The notes below the pieces were generated by a model that was given only the letters and a program-made list of their open reading frames with translations, had not been told where the DNA came from and searched no databases. A DNA stretch of 64,000 nt from Streptomyces nigra (GTDB lineage: Bacteria > Actinomycetota > Actinomycetes > Streptomycetales > Streptomycetaceae), in NCBI RefSeq assembly GCF_003074055.1, contig NZ_CP029043.1, positions 4,394,501 through 4,458,500 of the forward strand, written 5' to 3'. Each line of letters begins with the position of its first letter. The stretch's first letter is position 1. Below, piece by piece: positions 7,901 to 15,955 of this stretch. A program made the position numbers and the translations under genes.

Positions 7901-8640
7901 GCCGCCACCCCCAGCGTTCCGGAAGCAAGGAAGGCGCGGCCGATCCACTCCATGTAGGCAGGCGGGAGAGCTTCCCTCAGGCGGAGGTGGTCGGTGGACC
8001 AGTCGATGCCCTTCGCGGCCCGGATCTCCTCCACGGTGGCCTTCCCACCGCCCTTGCCGTACGCGGCGACATAGGGCCCCTCGCGGTATTCGCCGTGGCG
8101 CCAACCGCGCACGTACCCCCTGTGCTTGGGGTGGGCGGGCTGCGTAGCTGCCCAGCCTCCGAGTTCGAAGTAGCGGTGCATGAGCACAGCCAGCCCGAAC
8201 TGCTCGCCGCACAGGCGGATGTCCTTGCGGACCTCGGAGCCGGCCACGTTCTCCATCACGTACGGCCGGCCGGTCGCCTCAAGAGCGGCGCGGACGGGCC
8301 GGATGAGACGGGGGTAGGTGCGGCCGATCGCCGCGTTGCGCGCGGCGTTGGTGCCCTTGGTCGGGGCGCCCTCTCCCTGGCAGGGCGGCGAGACGTGGAT
8401 GAAGTCGAACTCACGGCCACAGTCGCGGATGAATTCGACCACGTCGCCTCGGTGGAACACATCGCCCGGGTAGTCGGGTTGGGGTTCGATGTCGATGCCG
8501 GTGATGTGGACGTTCGGGCCGAACGCACGGCGCAGGCCTTCGGTGGCGCCGCCGATGCAGCAGCACCCGTCCAACACGCGGAAAGGCTCGGGCGGGGCGA
8601 GCGCGGCGTGCACTCGCCGGATGTCGGTGGGTTGGGTCAT
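7897..8640 (-). CDS. C5-cytosine methyltransferase-like protein in rep operon
   Basis: The 247-aa SAM-dependent methyltransferase has motif I FRVLDGCCCIGGATEGLRRA, a following acidic GIDIEPQPDYPGD, motif IV FIHVSPPCQ with the catalytic Cys, and motif VI-like YVMENVAGS (ENV). It is shorter than typical Dcm enzymes and lacks an obvious QIGNAVP motif X, so the target-recognition region is reduced; the C-terminus LREALPPAYMEWIGRAFL may replace it. Such small solo methyltransferases are common in Streptomyces mobile elements and may protect element DNA from host restriction during transfer. The start is the ATG at 8640. The longer in-frame ORF to 9279 crosses a low-complexity CTTGTC array and is not credible. 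The end overlaps the Prim-Pol start. Confidence 0.88.
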   Translation of the reverse strand: MTQPTDIRRVHAALAPPEPFRVLDGCCCIGGATEGLRRAFGPNVHITGIDIEPQPDYPGDVFHRGDVVEFIRDCGREFDFIHVSPPCQGEGAPTKGTNAARNAAIGRTYPRLIRPVRAALEATGRPYVMENVAGSEVRKDIRLCGEQFGLAVLMHRYFELGGWAATQPAHPKHRGYVRGWRHGEYREGPYVAAYGKGGGKATVEEIRAAKGIDWSTDHLRLREALPPAYMEWIGRAFLASGTLGVAA

Positions 8641-8678
8641 CCTGGATGTCTCCAGTTCCTTGATGGTGACTGGCTGGA

Positions 8679-8723
8679 CAAGGGCGGCCCCGCTTCTTTG
8701 GCGAGAGTGGGGGGCCGCCCTTG
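8679..8723 (-). promoter_or_regulatory. perfect 13-bp GC hairpin upstream of the methyltransferase
   Basis: CAAGGGCGGCCCC (8679-8691) pairs perfectly with GGGGCCGCCCTTG (8711-8723). It stands between the small membrane protein stop and the methyltransferase start. Confidence 0.7.
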
Positions 8724-8729
8724 GCGTAG

Positions 8730-9035
8730 CTACTTCTTCGAAAAGACCTTGAGGGTGATGCCGCCGATGCCGATGGGTCCGGCGGCGCCGGCGATGACGG
8801 TGGCGGTGTGGGCCGCGGCGTCGAGCAGGAGGCACAGGCAGGCGACCAGTCCCCAGCCGCCAGCCACGACCGCCCCGGCGATCGCGAACGGGATCAGCAC
8901 GCGGTGCCAGGGGATGCCCGTCGGGTGGGTGTCGTTGAGGACGATGACGACGGGCTGTCCGGTGGCCTGCGCGCGGTGGTAGGTGTCGGCGGGTATGTGC
9001 GGGGCGATGTCCCCCGGCGGGGTGCGGTGGTCCAT
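8730..9035 (-). CDS. small two-helix membrane protein, unknown
   Basis: I do not recognise a family. The 101-aa protein has a hydrophilic N-terminus (MDHRTPPGDIAPHIPADTYH), a conserved-looking ATGQPVVIVLNDTHPTG segment, two adjacent hydrophobic helices (about residues 46-68 and 73-95), and the basic end VFSKK. Similar small membrane proteins open the replication operons of several Streptomyces AICEs. I chose the ATG at 9035, with GGGAG about 11 bases upstream, over the longer ORF from 9071. It is first in the leftward operon with the methyltransferase, Prim-Pol and ATPase genes. Confidence 0.6.
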   Translation of the reverse strand: MDHRTPPGDIAPHIPADTYHRAQATGQPVVIVLNDTHPTGIPWHRVLIPFAIAGAVVAGGWGLVACLCLLLDAAAHTATVIAGAAGPIGIGGITLKVFSKK

Positions 9036-9059
9036 GGCGAGGGCTCCCTCGGGTGGGCT

Positions 9060-9092
9060 GCGGGCCCGCACCCGGGACTGGTGCGGGCCCGC
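9060..9092 (-). promoter_or_regulatory. perfect 13-bp GC hairpin in the operon leader
   Basis: GCGGGCCCGCACC (9060-9072) pairs perfectly with GGTGCGGGCCCGC (9080-9092), with a 7-base loop. It lies 25 bases upstream of the first start codon of the leftward replication operon. Confidence 0.7.
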
Positions 9093-9109
9093 TCGGTTGG
9101 GTGGGTGTA

Positions 9110-9244
9110 CTTGTCGCGTGGCTTGTCGTCTTCCTTGTCGCTTGTCTTGTCTTGTCGCTTGTCGCCTTGCAGGTCACAAGCCATTTCAGGTCCTCAGCAA
9201 GCCGCCCAGAGCCCTCCCCGGAGCGGCGGGCGACAAGTGACAAG
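9110..9244. repeat. CTTGTC repeat array
   Basis: CTTGTC occurs seven times in 54 bp (9110, 9122, 9134, 9141, 9146, 9151, 9158), twice with 12-bp and then with 5-7-bp spacing. Two inverted copies (GACAAG at 9232 and 9239) stand near the divergent start at 9278. The array occupies the divergent promoter region between the leftward replication operon and a rightward gene. CTTGT/ACAAG are also the arms of the boxes before the GntR gene at 16344, so this could be a repressor target; an origin or a transfer locus is also possible. Confidence 0.7.
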
Positions 9245-9277
9245 CCGGGTGGAAGCGGCCAGCCGTATGGTTCGGTC

Positions 9278-9529
9278 ATGACCGACGATGCAAGCGGCCC
9301 GCTGGACCTTGACTCTCATATCGACGTCAGCCTCTGGGCACCCGATGTGGTGGTGCTCTTCCACTGGCTCATGGAGTTGGACTTCGACCAGTTGCCGGTC
9401 AACCACAAAGCAGAAAAGCAGGCGCTGAACGACCTGTTGGCACAGCTCGACGAGTGGGCGCTCGGAACGACAGAGAGGGATCTGGAACGCGCCCGGGAGA
9501 TCGTCGCCCGGAACATGGGCTGGGAGTAG
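9278..9529 (+). CDS. small acidic protein, unknown
   Basis: The 83-aa protein is unrecognised. It is acidic and mostly helical, with WAPDVVVLFHWLMELDFDQL and a C-terminal amphipathic segment (TTERDLERAREIVARNMGWE). The ATG at 9278 begins MTDDASGPLDLDSH; the ORF is open further upstream through the CTTGTC array, but that part is not protein-like. It is the only rightward gene in this part of the element. It shares the divergent control region with the replication operon, so a copy-control or regulatory role is possible but not shown. Confidence 0.6.
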   Translation: MTDDASGPLDLDSHIDVSLWAPDVVVLFHWLMELDFDQLPVNHKAEKQALNDLLAQLDEWALGTTERDLERAREIVARNMGWE

Positions 9530-9551
9530 CAGCAGTCCCCCGGGCCCTGGG

Positions 9552-11663
9552 TCAGCCCTCCGGGGGCTGTTCGGGGGCGTGCTGGCGGTGGACGTAGCGG
9601 GCTTTGGTGCCCTCACCGATGCGGACGGCGGTGCCGCCCTTGACCCAGTCCCGCAGCCAGCCGACGACCGTCTGACGGGACGTTCCGTGCTCCCCGGACA
9701 GGGCGCGGGCGATCGCGGACGCTCCGGTGCCCTCGCGACCGGATGCGAGCAACAGTGCCAGCGCCGCTTGCTGTGCGGGGCTGTCCTGCTCGCCCCGCAG
9801 CGCCGACAGGTTCAGCCCGCCCGCCGCCGGCGGCGGTGTGCCGGTGTCGGGTGTGTGCGGGTCGGGTGTGGTGGCGAACTGGGCGTCGATCTCCTCACGG
9901 AAACGGCGCAGCATCTCGTCTTCCGGGGAGACCGGGGCCGCCTCCTGCTCGCGCAGCGCGGACAGATTCAGTCCCTCTGCGGTGTCGTCGTTGGCGTGGT
10001 CGTTGCCGGGGGTGAGGTCCCGCATCCATGCGGTGCGGTCGGCATCCCAGCGCCGCGCGTAGGCGGCTCCGGCGGCCTTGGCGGACACGTCGTCCAGCCG
10101 CGGGTGCCGGTCGGAGGTGGCGGCGATGATGTCCCGGATCTGGTTGGGCAGGATGCGCCACGCCTTGAACAGCGCCGCAGGTGATTCCGGGGTGCCCATG
10201 AACCCGGCTCCCTTATACGGGGCTTGCTCGACGCGCAGTCCGCGCCGGCCCGGGAACATCTTGCCCAGGTCCATGCCCTCGGTCTCACCGCCGGTCAGCG
10301 CGACGCGGACCTTGCCCTCACGGCGGATCATCAGGTTGCCCAGCACGCTGCCGGTCGCCCCGAGCGCGGTGAGCACGGTCCGCACGCCCATGGCGCGCAG
10401 CATCCGGATGACCTCAAGAATCTTCTTGGCGAGTTGCTTCATCTGCCGGTCGGTGCTGACCAGGATCTCCGCGCCCTCATCGATGACCAGCATGATCTGC
10501 GGAATCTTCGAGCTGATCGGCAGCAGATCAGTGTTCGCCTTGGCGAGCAGGTCCTGATACGCCTTCTTGCGGTGCAGCCCGATGGCCAGGGCGGTATCGA
10601 GCATCAGCATGGCTTCCTCGAAGGAAGCGGCCAGCCAGTCGATGCCGGGGCGGACCGGCTGGCCGTCCTCCCGTTTGATCTCGCCATTCAGCGCGGGCAG
10701 TACCCACGGCAGTCCGGCCGATCCCGCGTTGAGGTCGATCACGAACGTGAGGACGTCATCGGCGCGGGCGAAGCTGGCCAGGATGTCGTGGACCATGTTC
10801 GTCTTGCCCGAACCGGTCGGGCCGACGACCAGCGCGCACTGCTCGCGCAGGTAGGCGGAGACGATCTCCCCGTTGGTGCGCACGCCCCACGGCAAGCCGG
10901 TCAGGATCGACAAAGGGCCGTAGTCGTCCGGATAGCGGCAGTCTTCCTTGAGGACGTTGACGGTGGTGACGTCCAGGATGGTGCGGCCCTGGTGGATACC
11001 CGGGGTCGCGGCCGCGGTGCAGCCGTGGGGCAGCTTGGCGTCCGCGGACAGGGCTACCGAGTGCTGCGCGATGCGGTCGTAGGTGACGCCGCCCTGCGGC
11101 TCCAGATCCAGGGAGTATCCGGTACCGGTCGGCCACATCTCGACCGCCAGTACCTTCACGCTGATCGAGCAGATCCGCTGGATGCGCTCCACCCACTCCG
11201 CGGCGATCGCCCGGCGTTCCGCGGAGAGCTCCTGCGCGATCTGCCGTTGCTCGGCGGCGATGGCTTCCTCTTCACGGGCCTCTTCGTAGAAGGCGGAGGC
11301 GCGGGCGGCGGCGCCGATGCCGACGCCGATGGTGGCGAGCGTGCCGAGGGCGGCCCAGGTGAGGGGGCCGTGGGTCATTGCCCAGGTGGTCCATCCGGCG
11401 CCGATCAGCCAGGAGGCGGCGCGGGTGGCCAGGGTGCGGCCGGCGTTGCGCACGCGTAGACCCATGACCGTGTGGCCGAGGGCGCCGGCCGCGCCCACGG
11501 TCAGGGCCCAGCCGGGGGGCATACCGGTGGCGGCGCCGGTGGTGGCGATGGCGAAGGCTCCGGTGGTGGCGGACAGGGCGCCGGTCACGGGTCCGTGACC
11601 GGCCGCCCAGTCCAGCACCGGGCCACTGCTCGCGTTCTTGTTGGCGGTGGCGGTGCTGCTCAT
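9552..11663 (-). CDS. traB: TraB/FtsK-SpoIIIE type conjugal DNA translocase
   Basis: The 703-aa protein moves double-stranded element DNA between hyphae. Hydrophobic helices lie at about residues 30-125. A coiled-coil stretch rich in E/A/R (about 130-165) follows, then the motor domain with Walker A VVGPTGSGKT near residue 280 and Walker B LVIDEGAEI. A winged helix closes the protein (about 630-695: GTGASAIARALSGEHGTSRQ and TVVGWLRDWVKGG), which in TraB proteins reads short repeats in the clt locus. The motor plus wHTH layout matches Streptomyces TraB and AICE TraSA. The start ATG at 11663 lies one base after the stop of the upstream gene, so both are coupled. One such protein is sufficient for mycelial DNA transfer in known systems. 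Confidence 0.95.
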   Translation of the reverse strand: MSSTATANKNASSGPVLDWAAGHGPVTGALSATTGAFAIATTGAATGMPPGWALTVGAAGALGHTVMGLRVRNAGRTLATRAASWLIGAGWTTWAMTHGPLTWAALGTLATIGVGIGAAARASAFYEEAREEEAIAAEQRQIAQELSAERRAIAAEWVERIQRICSISVKVLAVEMWPTGTGYSLDLEPQGGVTYDRIAQHSVALSADAKLPHGCTAAATPGIHQGRTILDVTTVNVLKEDCRYPDDYGPLSILTGLPWGVRTNGEIVSAYLREQCALVVGPTGSGKTNMVHDILASFARADDVLTFVIDLNAGSAGLPWVLPALNGEIKREDGQPVRPGIDWLAASFEEAMLMLDTALAIGLHRKKAYQDLLAKANTDLLPISSKIPQIMLVIDEGAEILVSTDRQMKQLAKKILEVIRMLRAMGVRTVLTALGATGSVLGNLMIRREGKVRVALTGGETEGMDLGKMFPGRRGLRVEQAPYKGAGFMGTPESPAALFKAWRILPNQIRDIIAATSDRHPRLDDVSAKAAGAAYARRWDADRTAWMRDLTPGNDHANDDTAEGLNLSALREQEAAPVSPEDEMLRRFREEIDAQFATTPDPHTPDTGTPPPAAGGLNLSALRGEQDSPAQQAALALLLASGREGTGASAIARALSGEHGTSRQTVVGWLRDWVKGGTAVRIGEGTKARYVHRQHAPEQPPEG

Positions 11664-11664
11664 C

Positions 11665-13260
11665 TCAGACGTTCCAGCCCTTCTCGGCCTCAGTGCCGTT
11701 GCGGGGGTCCTCGTGGCGGGCGATGTCCTGCTCGTGGGCCTGCCGGAACAGCGGGCCCATGTCCTCCGCGACCGCGACGGCGCTCATCAGGGCGCCGAAG
11801 ATGTCGTTGAAGCCGTCCGCGACCTCCTTCTCCAGCGGAAACTCCGAGTCGGAGCGCTCCGCGAGGATCTTCATCACGTTGGCGACGCTGGTCAGCGCGG
11901 CCGGGAGCCCTTCGACCATGGCCAGGATCTCCATGGCGTTCTCGGGCTCGTAGGAGTTGGCCGCCTGCTCCATCTCTTCGGCGGCCTCTTCGAATCGGAA
12001 TCCGGACACGTGCTCTCCTTCACTGACCTCGGGGATCGTGCTGGCGGGAACGTCGACGGCCGGACGCTCGACCTGCTCGCCCACAGCCTCCGTGCCGTCC
12101 TGTTCGGCCTGCGCATCGGCGGCGGCCTCCTGCTCGCGCAGGTTCTTGCGGGTGGACTCATCCCGGCTCGCGCGCTGCTCGCCCGCGGCCTGCACCATCC
12201 GCCGGTACAGGCGCCGGCCGGGATGCATGAGGGAGCGGATGCCGAACTTGCGGCCGATGGCGGTGGTCAGGCAGCCCAGCAGGCCGACCGGCAGGGCGAG
12301 CAGCGCGGCGACCAGGCGGCGGCCGTGGAAGCGGGCCGCGGACCTGCGCAGTGCCTGCCGTGCCGCCTTGCGGGCCGGGGCCTTGCGGACCTGCGCCCGC
12401 TGCCCGGCGATGGTGCGCCCGTTCTTCGCATCCCGGCGGGCGCGCTGTTTGGCGATGGCGGCATCCCGCGCGCCGCGTGCTTTGCGCGTCGCGGCGCCCA
12501 TCAGTTGGCCGGTCAGACCAGGGCGCTTGCCCGCGTTGCTGCGGGTGGCCTGGGCTTTGGCGTTGCGGCGCGCGTCGGCGACCGCGCGCCGTGCGTTGGT
12601 GGTCTGCGCCCGCTGCGCGGCCCGCGAGCCCGCCGCAGCCTTCTGAGCGGCCCGCAGCGCCTTGACCTGCCCGACCCGGCTGCCGACAGGCTTCCCACCG
12701 CGCCCCGTGCCACCGGCCGCGTGCTTGGAGGCGCCGCGATCGGCCTTGCCGAGGGTCTTTGTACTGGTGGCAGCGCTGCCGTGGCGGGTGGCGGCACCGG
12801 TGCCGCGGCGGTGCTGACCGGACACCTTGCCCAACCGACTACCGGAGCGACCGGACCGCGAGCCAGCGGAGCGGCTTCCGGAGCTGCCGCGGCTGCCTGC
12901 TCCGCCGCTGCGCGAGCCAGCAGCGCGCGCAGCGGAACGCCCGGCGGCGCGGGCCGAGGACCTGCGGGCCTCTCGGCGGGGGTTCGCGGTCCGGTTGCGG
13001 GTGGCGGCGACCGTGCCGAGTACGACCATGCCGGTAGCGGCCACGGCCGCGGCAATGGGGCCGCCTACGAGGGAGGCGGCGGCGAGCGCGCCCACGGTGC
13101 TGTTCGCCCCGGACAGGGCCAGGGGGACGACCGGCCAGCCGCCCGGTGTGTGCTCCACGTCCACCGTGTCCTTCGCGGTGGTGGCTGGTGTGTCGGACGG
13201 CGGGGGCGGGATGGTCGGGACAGCCTCGACGGCTACCGGCTCAGTACTGAGTTCCGTCAT
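11665..13260 (-). CDS. transfer-operon membrane protein with basic Ala/Arg/Ser-rich region
   Basis: I do not recognise a named family, but such proteins commonly sit directly upstream of traB in AICEs. The 531-aa protein has two hydrophobic helices at about residues 46-85 (PVVPLALSGANSTVGALAAA and VAATGMVVLGTVAA). A very basic low-complexity region of about 250 residues follows, with repeated SARAAGRSAARAAGSRSGG-like and ARKAPARKAARQALRRSA stretches reminiscent of histone H1 tails. A helix LVAALLALPVGLLGCLTTAI comes next, then an acidic helical C-terminus. The basic part could contact DNA. It is translationally coupled to traB (one-base gap). Confidence 0.75.
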   Translation of the reverse strand: MTELSTEPVAVEAVPTIPPPPSDTPATTAKDTVDVEHTPGGWPVVPLALSGANSTVGALAAASLVGGPIAAAVAATGMVVLGTVAATRNRTANPRREARRSSARAAGRSAARAAGSRSGGAGSRGSSGSRSAGSRSGRSGSRLGKVSGQHRRGTGAATRHGSAATSTKTLGKADRGASKHAAGGTGRGGKPVGSRVGQVKALRAAQKAAAGSRAAQRAQTTNARRAVADARRNAKAQATRSNAGKRPGLTGQLMGAATRKARGARDAAIAKQRARRDAKNGRTIAGQRAQVRKAPARKAARQALRRSAARFHGRRLVAALLALPVGLLGCLTTAIGRKFGIRSLMHPGRRLYRRMVQAAGEQRASRDESTRKNLREQEAAADAQAEQDGTEAVGEQVERPAVDVPASTIPEVSEGEHVSGFRFEEAAEEMEQAANSYEPENAMEILAMVEGLPAALTSVANVMKILAERSDSEFPLEKEVADGFNDIFGALMSAVAVAEDMGPLFRQAHEQDIARHEDPRNGTEAEKGWNV

Positions 13261-13285
13261 GCTGTGAGCACTCCTTAGGGGAGTA

Positions 13286-13324
13286 GGGCCCGGCCGGTGC
13301 TGTAGGAGGCGAGCGGCCGGGCCC
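13286..13324 (-). promoter_or_regulatory. perfect 11-bp GC hairpin in the transfer operon
   Basis: GGGCCCGGCCG (13286-13296) pairs perfectly with CGGCCGGGCCC (13314-13324). It lies just before the start of the basic membrane protein gene that precedes traB. Confidence 0.65.
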
Positions 13325-13350
13325 GCCGAATTCAGGGACGTTTGCGCTGT

Positions 13351-13656
13351 TCAGTGGGTGCGGTGCGGGTGCTGAGCTGCGATCTCCTGCCACCTGCGGT
13401 TCTCCGCGCTGTCCGTGTGGGTCAGGCTCACGCGGAAGTCACAGCCGGGCCGCGCACACCGGTGCACGGTCGTGGACCAGGCACCGATCACGCGGAACAG
13501 GAGGCTGGAGAACGTGGCCGTGCAGGACAGGCAGCAGGCCAGCAGCAGCACGGCGGGCACGCCGTAGCCGGACAGCCGCACACCGATCGCGGTGGACAGG
13601 GCCGTGCTGACGGCGGCGGCGCCCGCTGTGAGGGCGCGTTGACGTGGGATGCTCAC
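13351..13656 (-). CDS. small membrane protein with C-terminal Cys/His segment
   Basis: The 101-aa protein is unrecognised. Two hydrophobic helices (about residues 8-30 and 32-58: GVPAVLLLACCLSCTATFSS) precede a cytosolic tail with CARPGCDFRVSLTHTDSAE, which could bind zinc. The GTG start at 13656 (MSIPRQRALTAG) has a plausible ribosome site; the longer ORF from 13758 overlaps the next gene and is less likely. It is part of the leftward transfer operon and is probably Spd-like. Confidence 0.6.
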   Translation of the reverse strand: MSIPRQRALTAGAAAVSTALSTAIGVRLSGYGVPAVLLLACCLSCTATFSSLLFRVIGAWSTTVHRCARPGCDFRVSLTHTDSAENRRWQEIAAQHPHRTH

Positions 13657-13681
13657 GCGAACTCCCTTGTTGGTGAGGTGT

Positions 13682-14020
13682 TCAGGCGGCGCGATGTTCC
13701 TCGGGATAGGCGCAGGTGACGCACATGCCGAGCGTTGTGGGGATGACGTATCCGGCATCCCGCCGACACTCGGGGCAGGTGCGCCGCGCGGTGTTGGCCT
13801 TGGCCAGGGCCGCCCACTTCGCGGGCGTCATCGGCCGCACGGGCTTGGCCATGTGGATCTCGTACAGGTAGGCGACCAGCGGGCCGCAGCGGCGGCGCGG
13901 GCGTTCCATCTGCGCGGCAACGTCCTGTCCGCCGGGCCGTAAGCCGCGCGCCCGAAGCTGCCGAAAGGTCGCCAACCCGTCCGGGGCGAGCCGCCACGGG
14001 TAGGTAGGGATGCTCGCCAC
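13682..14020 (-). CDS. RRQRL-type zinc-binding protein
   Basis: The 112-aa protein belongs to a small AICE-associated family annotated as RRQRL motif-containing zinc-binding protein. It has the recognisable core LATFRQLRARGLRPGGQDV, then AKPVRPMTPAKWAALAKAN, and a zinc knuckle CPECRRDAGYVIPTTLGMCVTC with two CxxC pairs. Its role is not known; it may be a regulator or a spread-associated factor. It starts four bases after the stop of the coiled-coil gene upstream, in the same operon. Confidence 0.75.
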   Translation of the reverse strand: MASIPTYPWRLAPDGLATFRQLRARGLRPGGQDVAAQMERPRRRCGPLVAYLYEIHMAKPVRPMTPAKWAALAKANTARRTCPECRRDAGYVIPTTLGMCVTCAYPEEHRAA

Positions 14021-14024
14021 GGCG

Positions 14025-15620
14025 TCAGGCGGTGCTCAGTGCGCGCGGCTGCGCGGCAAGCTGCGTGGCGCGCGCGGCACGGAAGTCACGCAGCCAGTTC
14101 CGCGCGTTTCCGGGGTCCACCCCGAACCGCTCCGCCAACTCAGCGGCGGTCGGCTCGGCCGGGTTGGCACCGGAGAGGGTGCTCACGTAGTAGGCCCAAC
14201 CGTCCTGCTTGGCAGGCGACTTCCACGCAACCTGTCCGCCCTCCGCATCCCCGTCCGGGGCCTGCGGGTGCAGACCGGCCAGGTCGCCACGCAGCCGCTC
14301 ATACAGCGTCTGCGCCTCCTGAATCTGGCCGTTGAGCTGCCGCAACGCGTTCGCCTGCGACTGATAGTCCGCGCGCGCTTGCTCCACCGCGGCGTACAGG
14401 TCAGTAACGGTCTGCCGCTGGGCGTCGATCTGCTGCTGCGCGTCGGCGAGCATGTCCTGCGCGCGCTGCCGCGCCTGCTGTTCGTCCTGCCGCGCAGCCT
14501 CCGCGCGCTGCCGCGCAGCCTGCTCCTCCTGCCGCGCGGCTTCCGCGCGGCCGGTCGCATCACTGCCCTGCTCCAGCAAGCCGGCCTGCTCCTGCCGGAC
14601 CCTGGCCAGCTCTTCGCGCGCGGCGGTGAGTTCGTCTGCCGCGCGCTGCCGCGCGTCCTCTGCCTCTTGCCGCGCGGCTTCCGCGCGCTGCAACGCCTCG
14701 CGCGCCTGCTCGGTCAGGGCGGAGGCTTCCTGCCGCTGCACGGCCGGGGTGATCGCAAGATTCTCGATCAGCGTCAGGACAGCATCCGGCTGGCGGTAGT
14801 CGAGTGCGGCGAACGCGTCCGCTCCCGTGAGCGTGGCCAGCCTGCGCGCCAGCGCAAGCGCCTGGTCGGAGTCGACCGCGACATCGGCACGATCCAGCGC
14901 CTTCTGCGCCCGGCGACGCCGACGCCCCACCTTGCGGGGCTTCCCGGCGTCCAGGGCCAGGCGCAGCCGGTAGACGCGCAGCGCGGCCCGCTGCACCAGC
15001 GCGGCCCGCGCGATCGCCGACGACGACGTACGGGCGTCCAGACCGAGCAGGGCGAACAGCTCAGCCCACGCGTGCTGCCACAGCAGCGCCACCAGCCGAG
15101 CCGGGCCAGGCCGCGCGTCGTCGTCCTGGCCGGGCTTGACGTGGTGCAGCTTGCTGCGCAGCTGGAGTTCGATCAGCCACGCAGCCAGCGCCGGCACCGC
15201 GGCGAGCACCGGGCGGGCCCACCAGTTCGGGGCGTGCACCGCGTTCATCGCTGCGGAGAAGGCGACCAGCACCCAGGCGGTGCGGTGCATCAGCCGGAGC
15301 TCCCGCGTCCACCCCTGCTCGGGGTCGGCGGCGCGGTACATCATGACCAGCAGCGTCATTTCTGCGGCGTCGAACACCGAGATGAACGCCACCGCCAACT
15401 CGGTGGGCAGGCCGCTGGTCTGCGTGGCAAAGCCCCACAGGCCATGCACGCTGACCGCCACACCTCCGAGCGCGACGAAGGCTTGCGGGCCGATCCCGGA
15501 CAGCCACGATGACTGCCGCAACTGTCCCACAGCCCACAGCGCCACAGCCAGCACAGCGACCGCGCCCGCTAGCCACAGCCAGGGTCCTTCCGGCAGGTCA
15601 GGGAGCCAGTTGCTGGCCAT
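14025..15620 (-). CDS. Spd-like membrane protein with coiled coil and C-terminal HTH (DUF2637-like)
   Basis: The 531-aa protein has four hydrophobic segments at about residues 13-165 (WLWLAGAVAVLAVALWAVGQ and FVALGGVAVSVHGLWGFATQ among them), as in DUF2637/SpdB-type proteins of Streptomyces plasmids. A long heptad region (about 315-455) follows, with near-repeats RAEAARQEEQAARQ and RAEAARQDEQQARQ, and then a C-terminal helix-turn-helix (PTAAELAERFGVDPGNARNW). The layout suggests a membrane-anchored, self-assembling protein that touches DNA. Spd proteins help spread transferred DNA between compartments. Its ATG overlaps the stop of the upstream gene by one base (TGATG). Confidence 0.75.
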   Translation of the reverse strand: MASNWLPDLPEGPWLWLAGAVAVLAVALWAVGQLRQSSWLSGIGPQAFVALGGVAVSVHGLWGFATQTSGLPTELAVAFISVFDAAEMTLLVMMYRAADPEQGWTRELRLMHRTAWVLVAFSAAMNAVHAPNWWARPVLAAVPALAAWLIELQLRSKLHHVKPGQDDDARPGPARLVALLWQHAWAELFALLGLDARTSSSAIARAALVQRAALRVYRLRLALDAGKPRKVGRRRRRAQKALDRADVAVDSDQALALARRLATLTGADAFAALDYRQPDAVLTLIENLAITPAVQRQEASALTEQAREALQRAEAARQEAEDARQRAADELTAAREELARVRQEQAGLLEQGSDATGRAEAARQEEQAARQRAEAARQDEQQARQRAQDMLADAQQQIDAQRQTVTDLYAAVEQARADYQSQANALRQLNGQIQEAQTLYERLRGDLAGLHPQAPDGDAEGGQVAWKSPAKQDGWAYYVSTLSGANPAEPTAAELAERFGVDPGNARNWLRDFRAARATQLAAQPRALSTA

Positions 15621-15877
15621 CAGGCCGCCTCACCCGAGGTGGCGCGGTTGGCCAGCGTCGCCCGCTCAGCGAGCACCTTGTTCGCCGCCCGGCGCAGCCG
15701 CCGCTCCCCGAGCGGGGACGCCGGCCGGTCCAGCAGCGCAATCTGTACATCCAGCAGCTCAAGCTCCGCCTTGATCAGCGGCGCCTCGCGCTCGATGGCG
15801 TCCAGCTCCGCGTCCGTGGGCTCCATGAACGAAGCGAACGCGGTAACAGCGTCCTGAACAGTCACGATGTGTTCCAT
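15620..15877 (-). CDS. DUF6284-like small protein
   Basis: The 85-aa helical protein MEHIVTVQDAVTAFASFMEP, then TDAELDAIEREAPLIKAELE, LLDVQIALLDRPASPLGERR and LRRAANKVLAER, resembles the DUF6284 family found in Streptomyces AICEs. The function is unknown. It is the first gene of the leftward transfer operon, and its stop overlaps the next start by one base. The ATG at 15877 follows a strong hairpin leader. Confidence 0.75.
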   Translation of the reverse strand: MEHIVTVQDAVTAFASFMEPTDAELDAIEREAPLIKAELELLDVQIALLDRPASPLGERRLRRAANKVLAERATLANRATSGEAA

Positions 15878-15902
15878 GGGTCGTGTTCTCCCTATCAGGT
15901 GG

Positions 15903-15955
15903 CAACGGCCCGAACAGAGCCCCCGGGGTTGCGCCTCCGGGGGCTCGCGCCGTTG
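15903..15955 (-). promoter_or_regulatory. nested hairpin in the transfer operon leader
   Basis: GAGCCCCCGG (15917-15926) pairs perfectly with CCGGGGGCTC (15937-15946), inside an outer stem CAACGGC/GCCGTTG (15903-15909 with 15949-15955). It lies just upstream of the first gene of the transfer operon. The rest of 15956-16340 holds no gene I can support. Confidence 0.65.

Noticed and set aside
8641..9279. N-terminal extension of the methyltransferase frame
   Set aside because: It would run through a perfect hairpin, a membrane protein gene and the CTTGTC array; methyltransferase homology begins shortly after the ATG at 8640.
11638..13278. Rightward open frame of 546 codons
   Set aside because: Antisense to the basic Ala/Arg-rich transfer protein; low-complexity content only.
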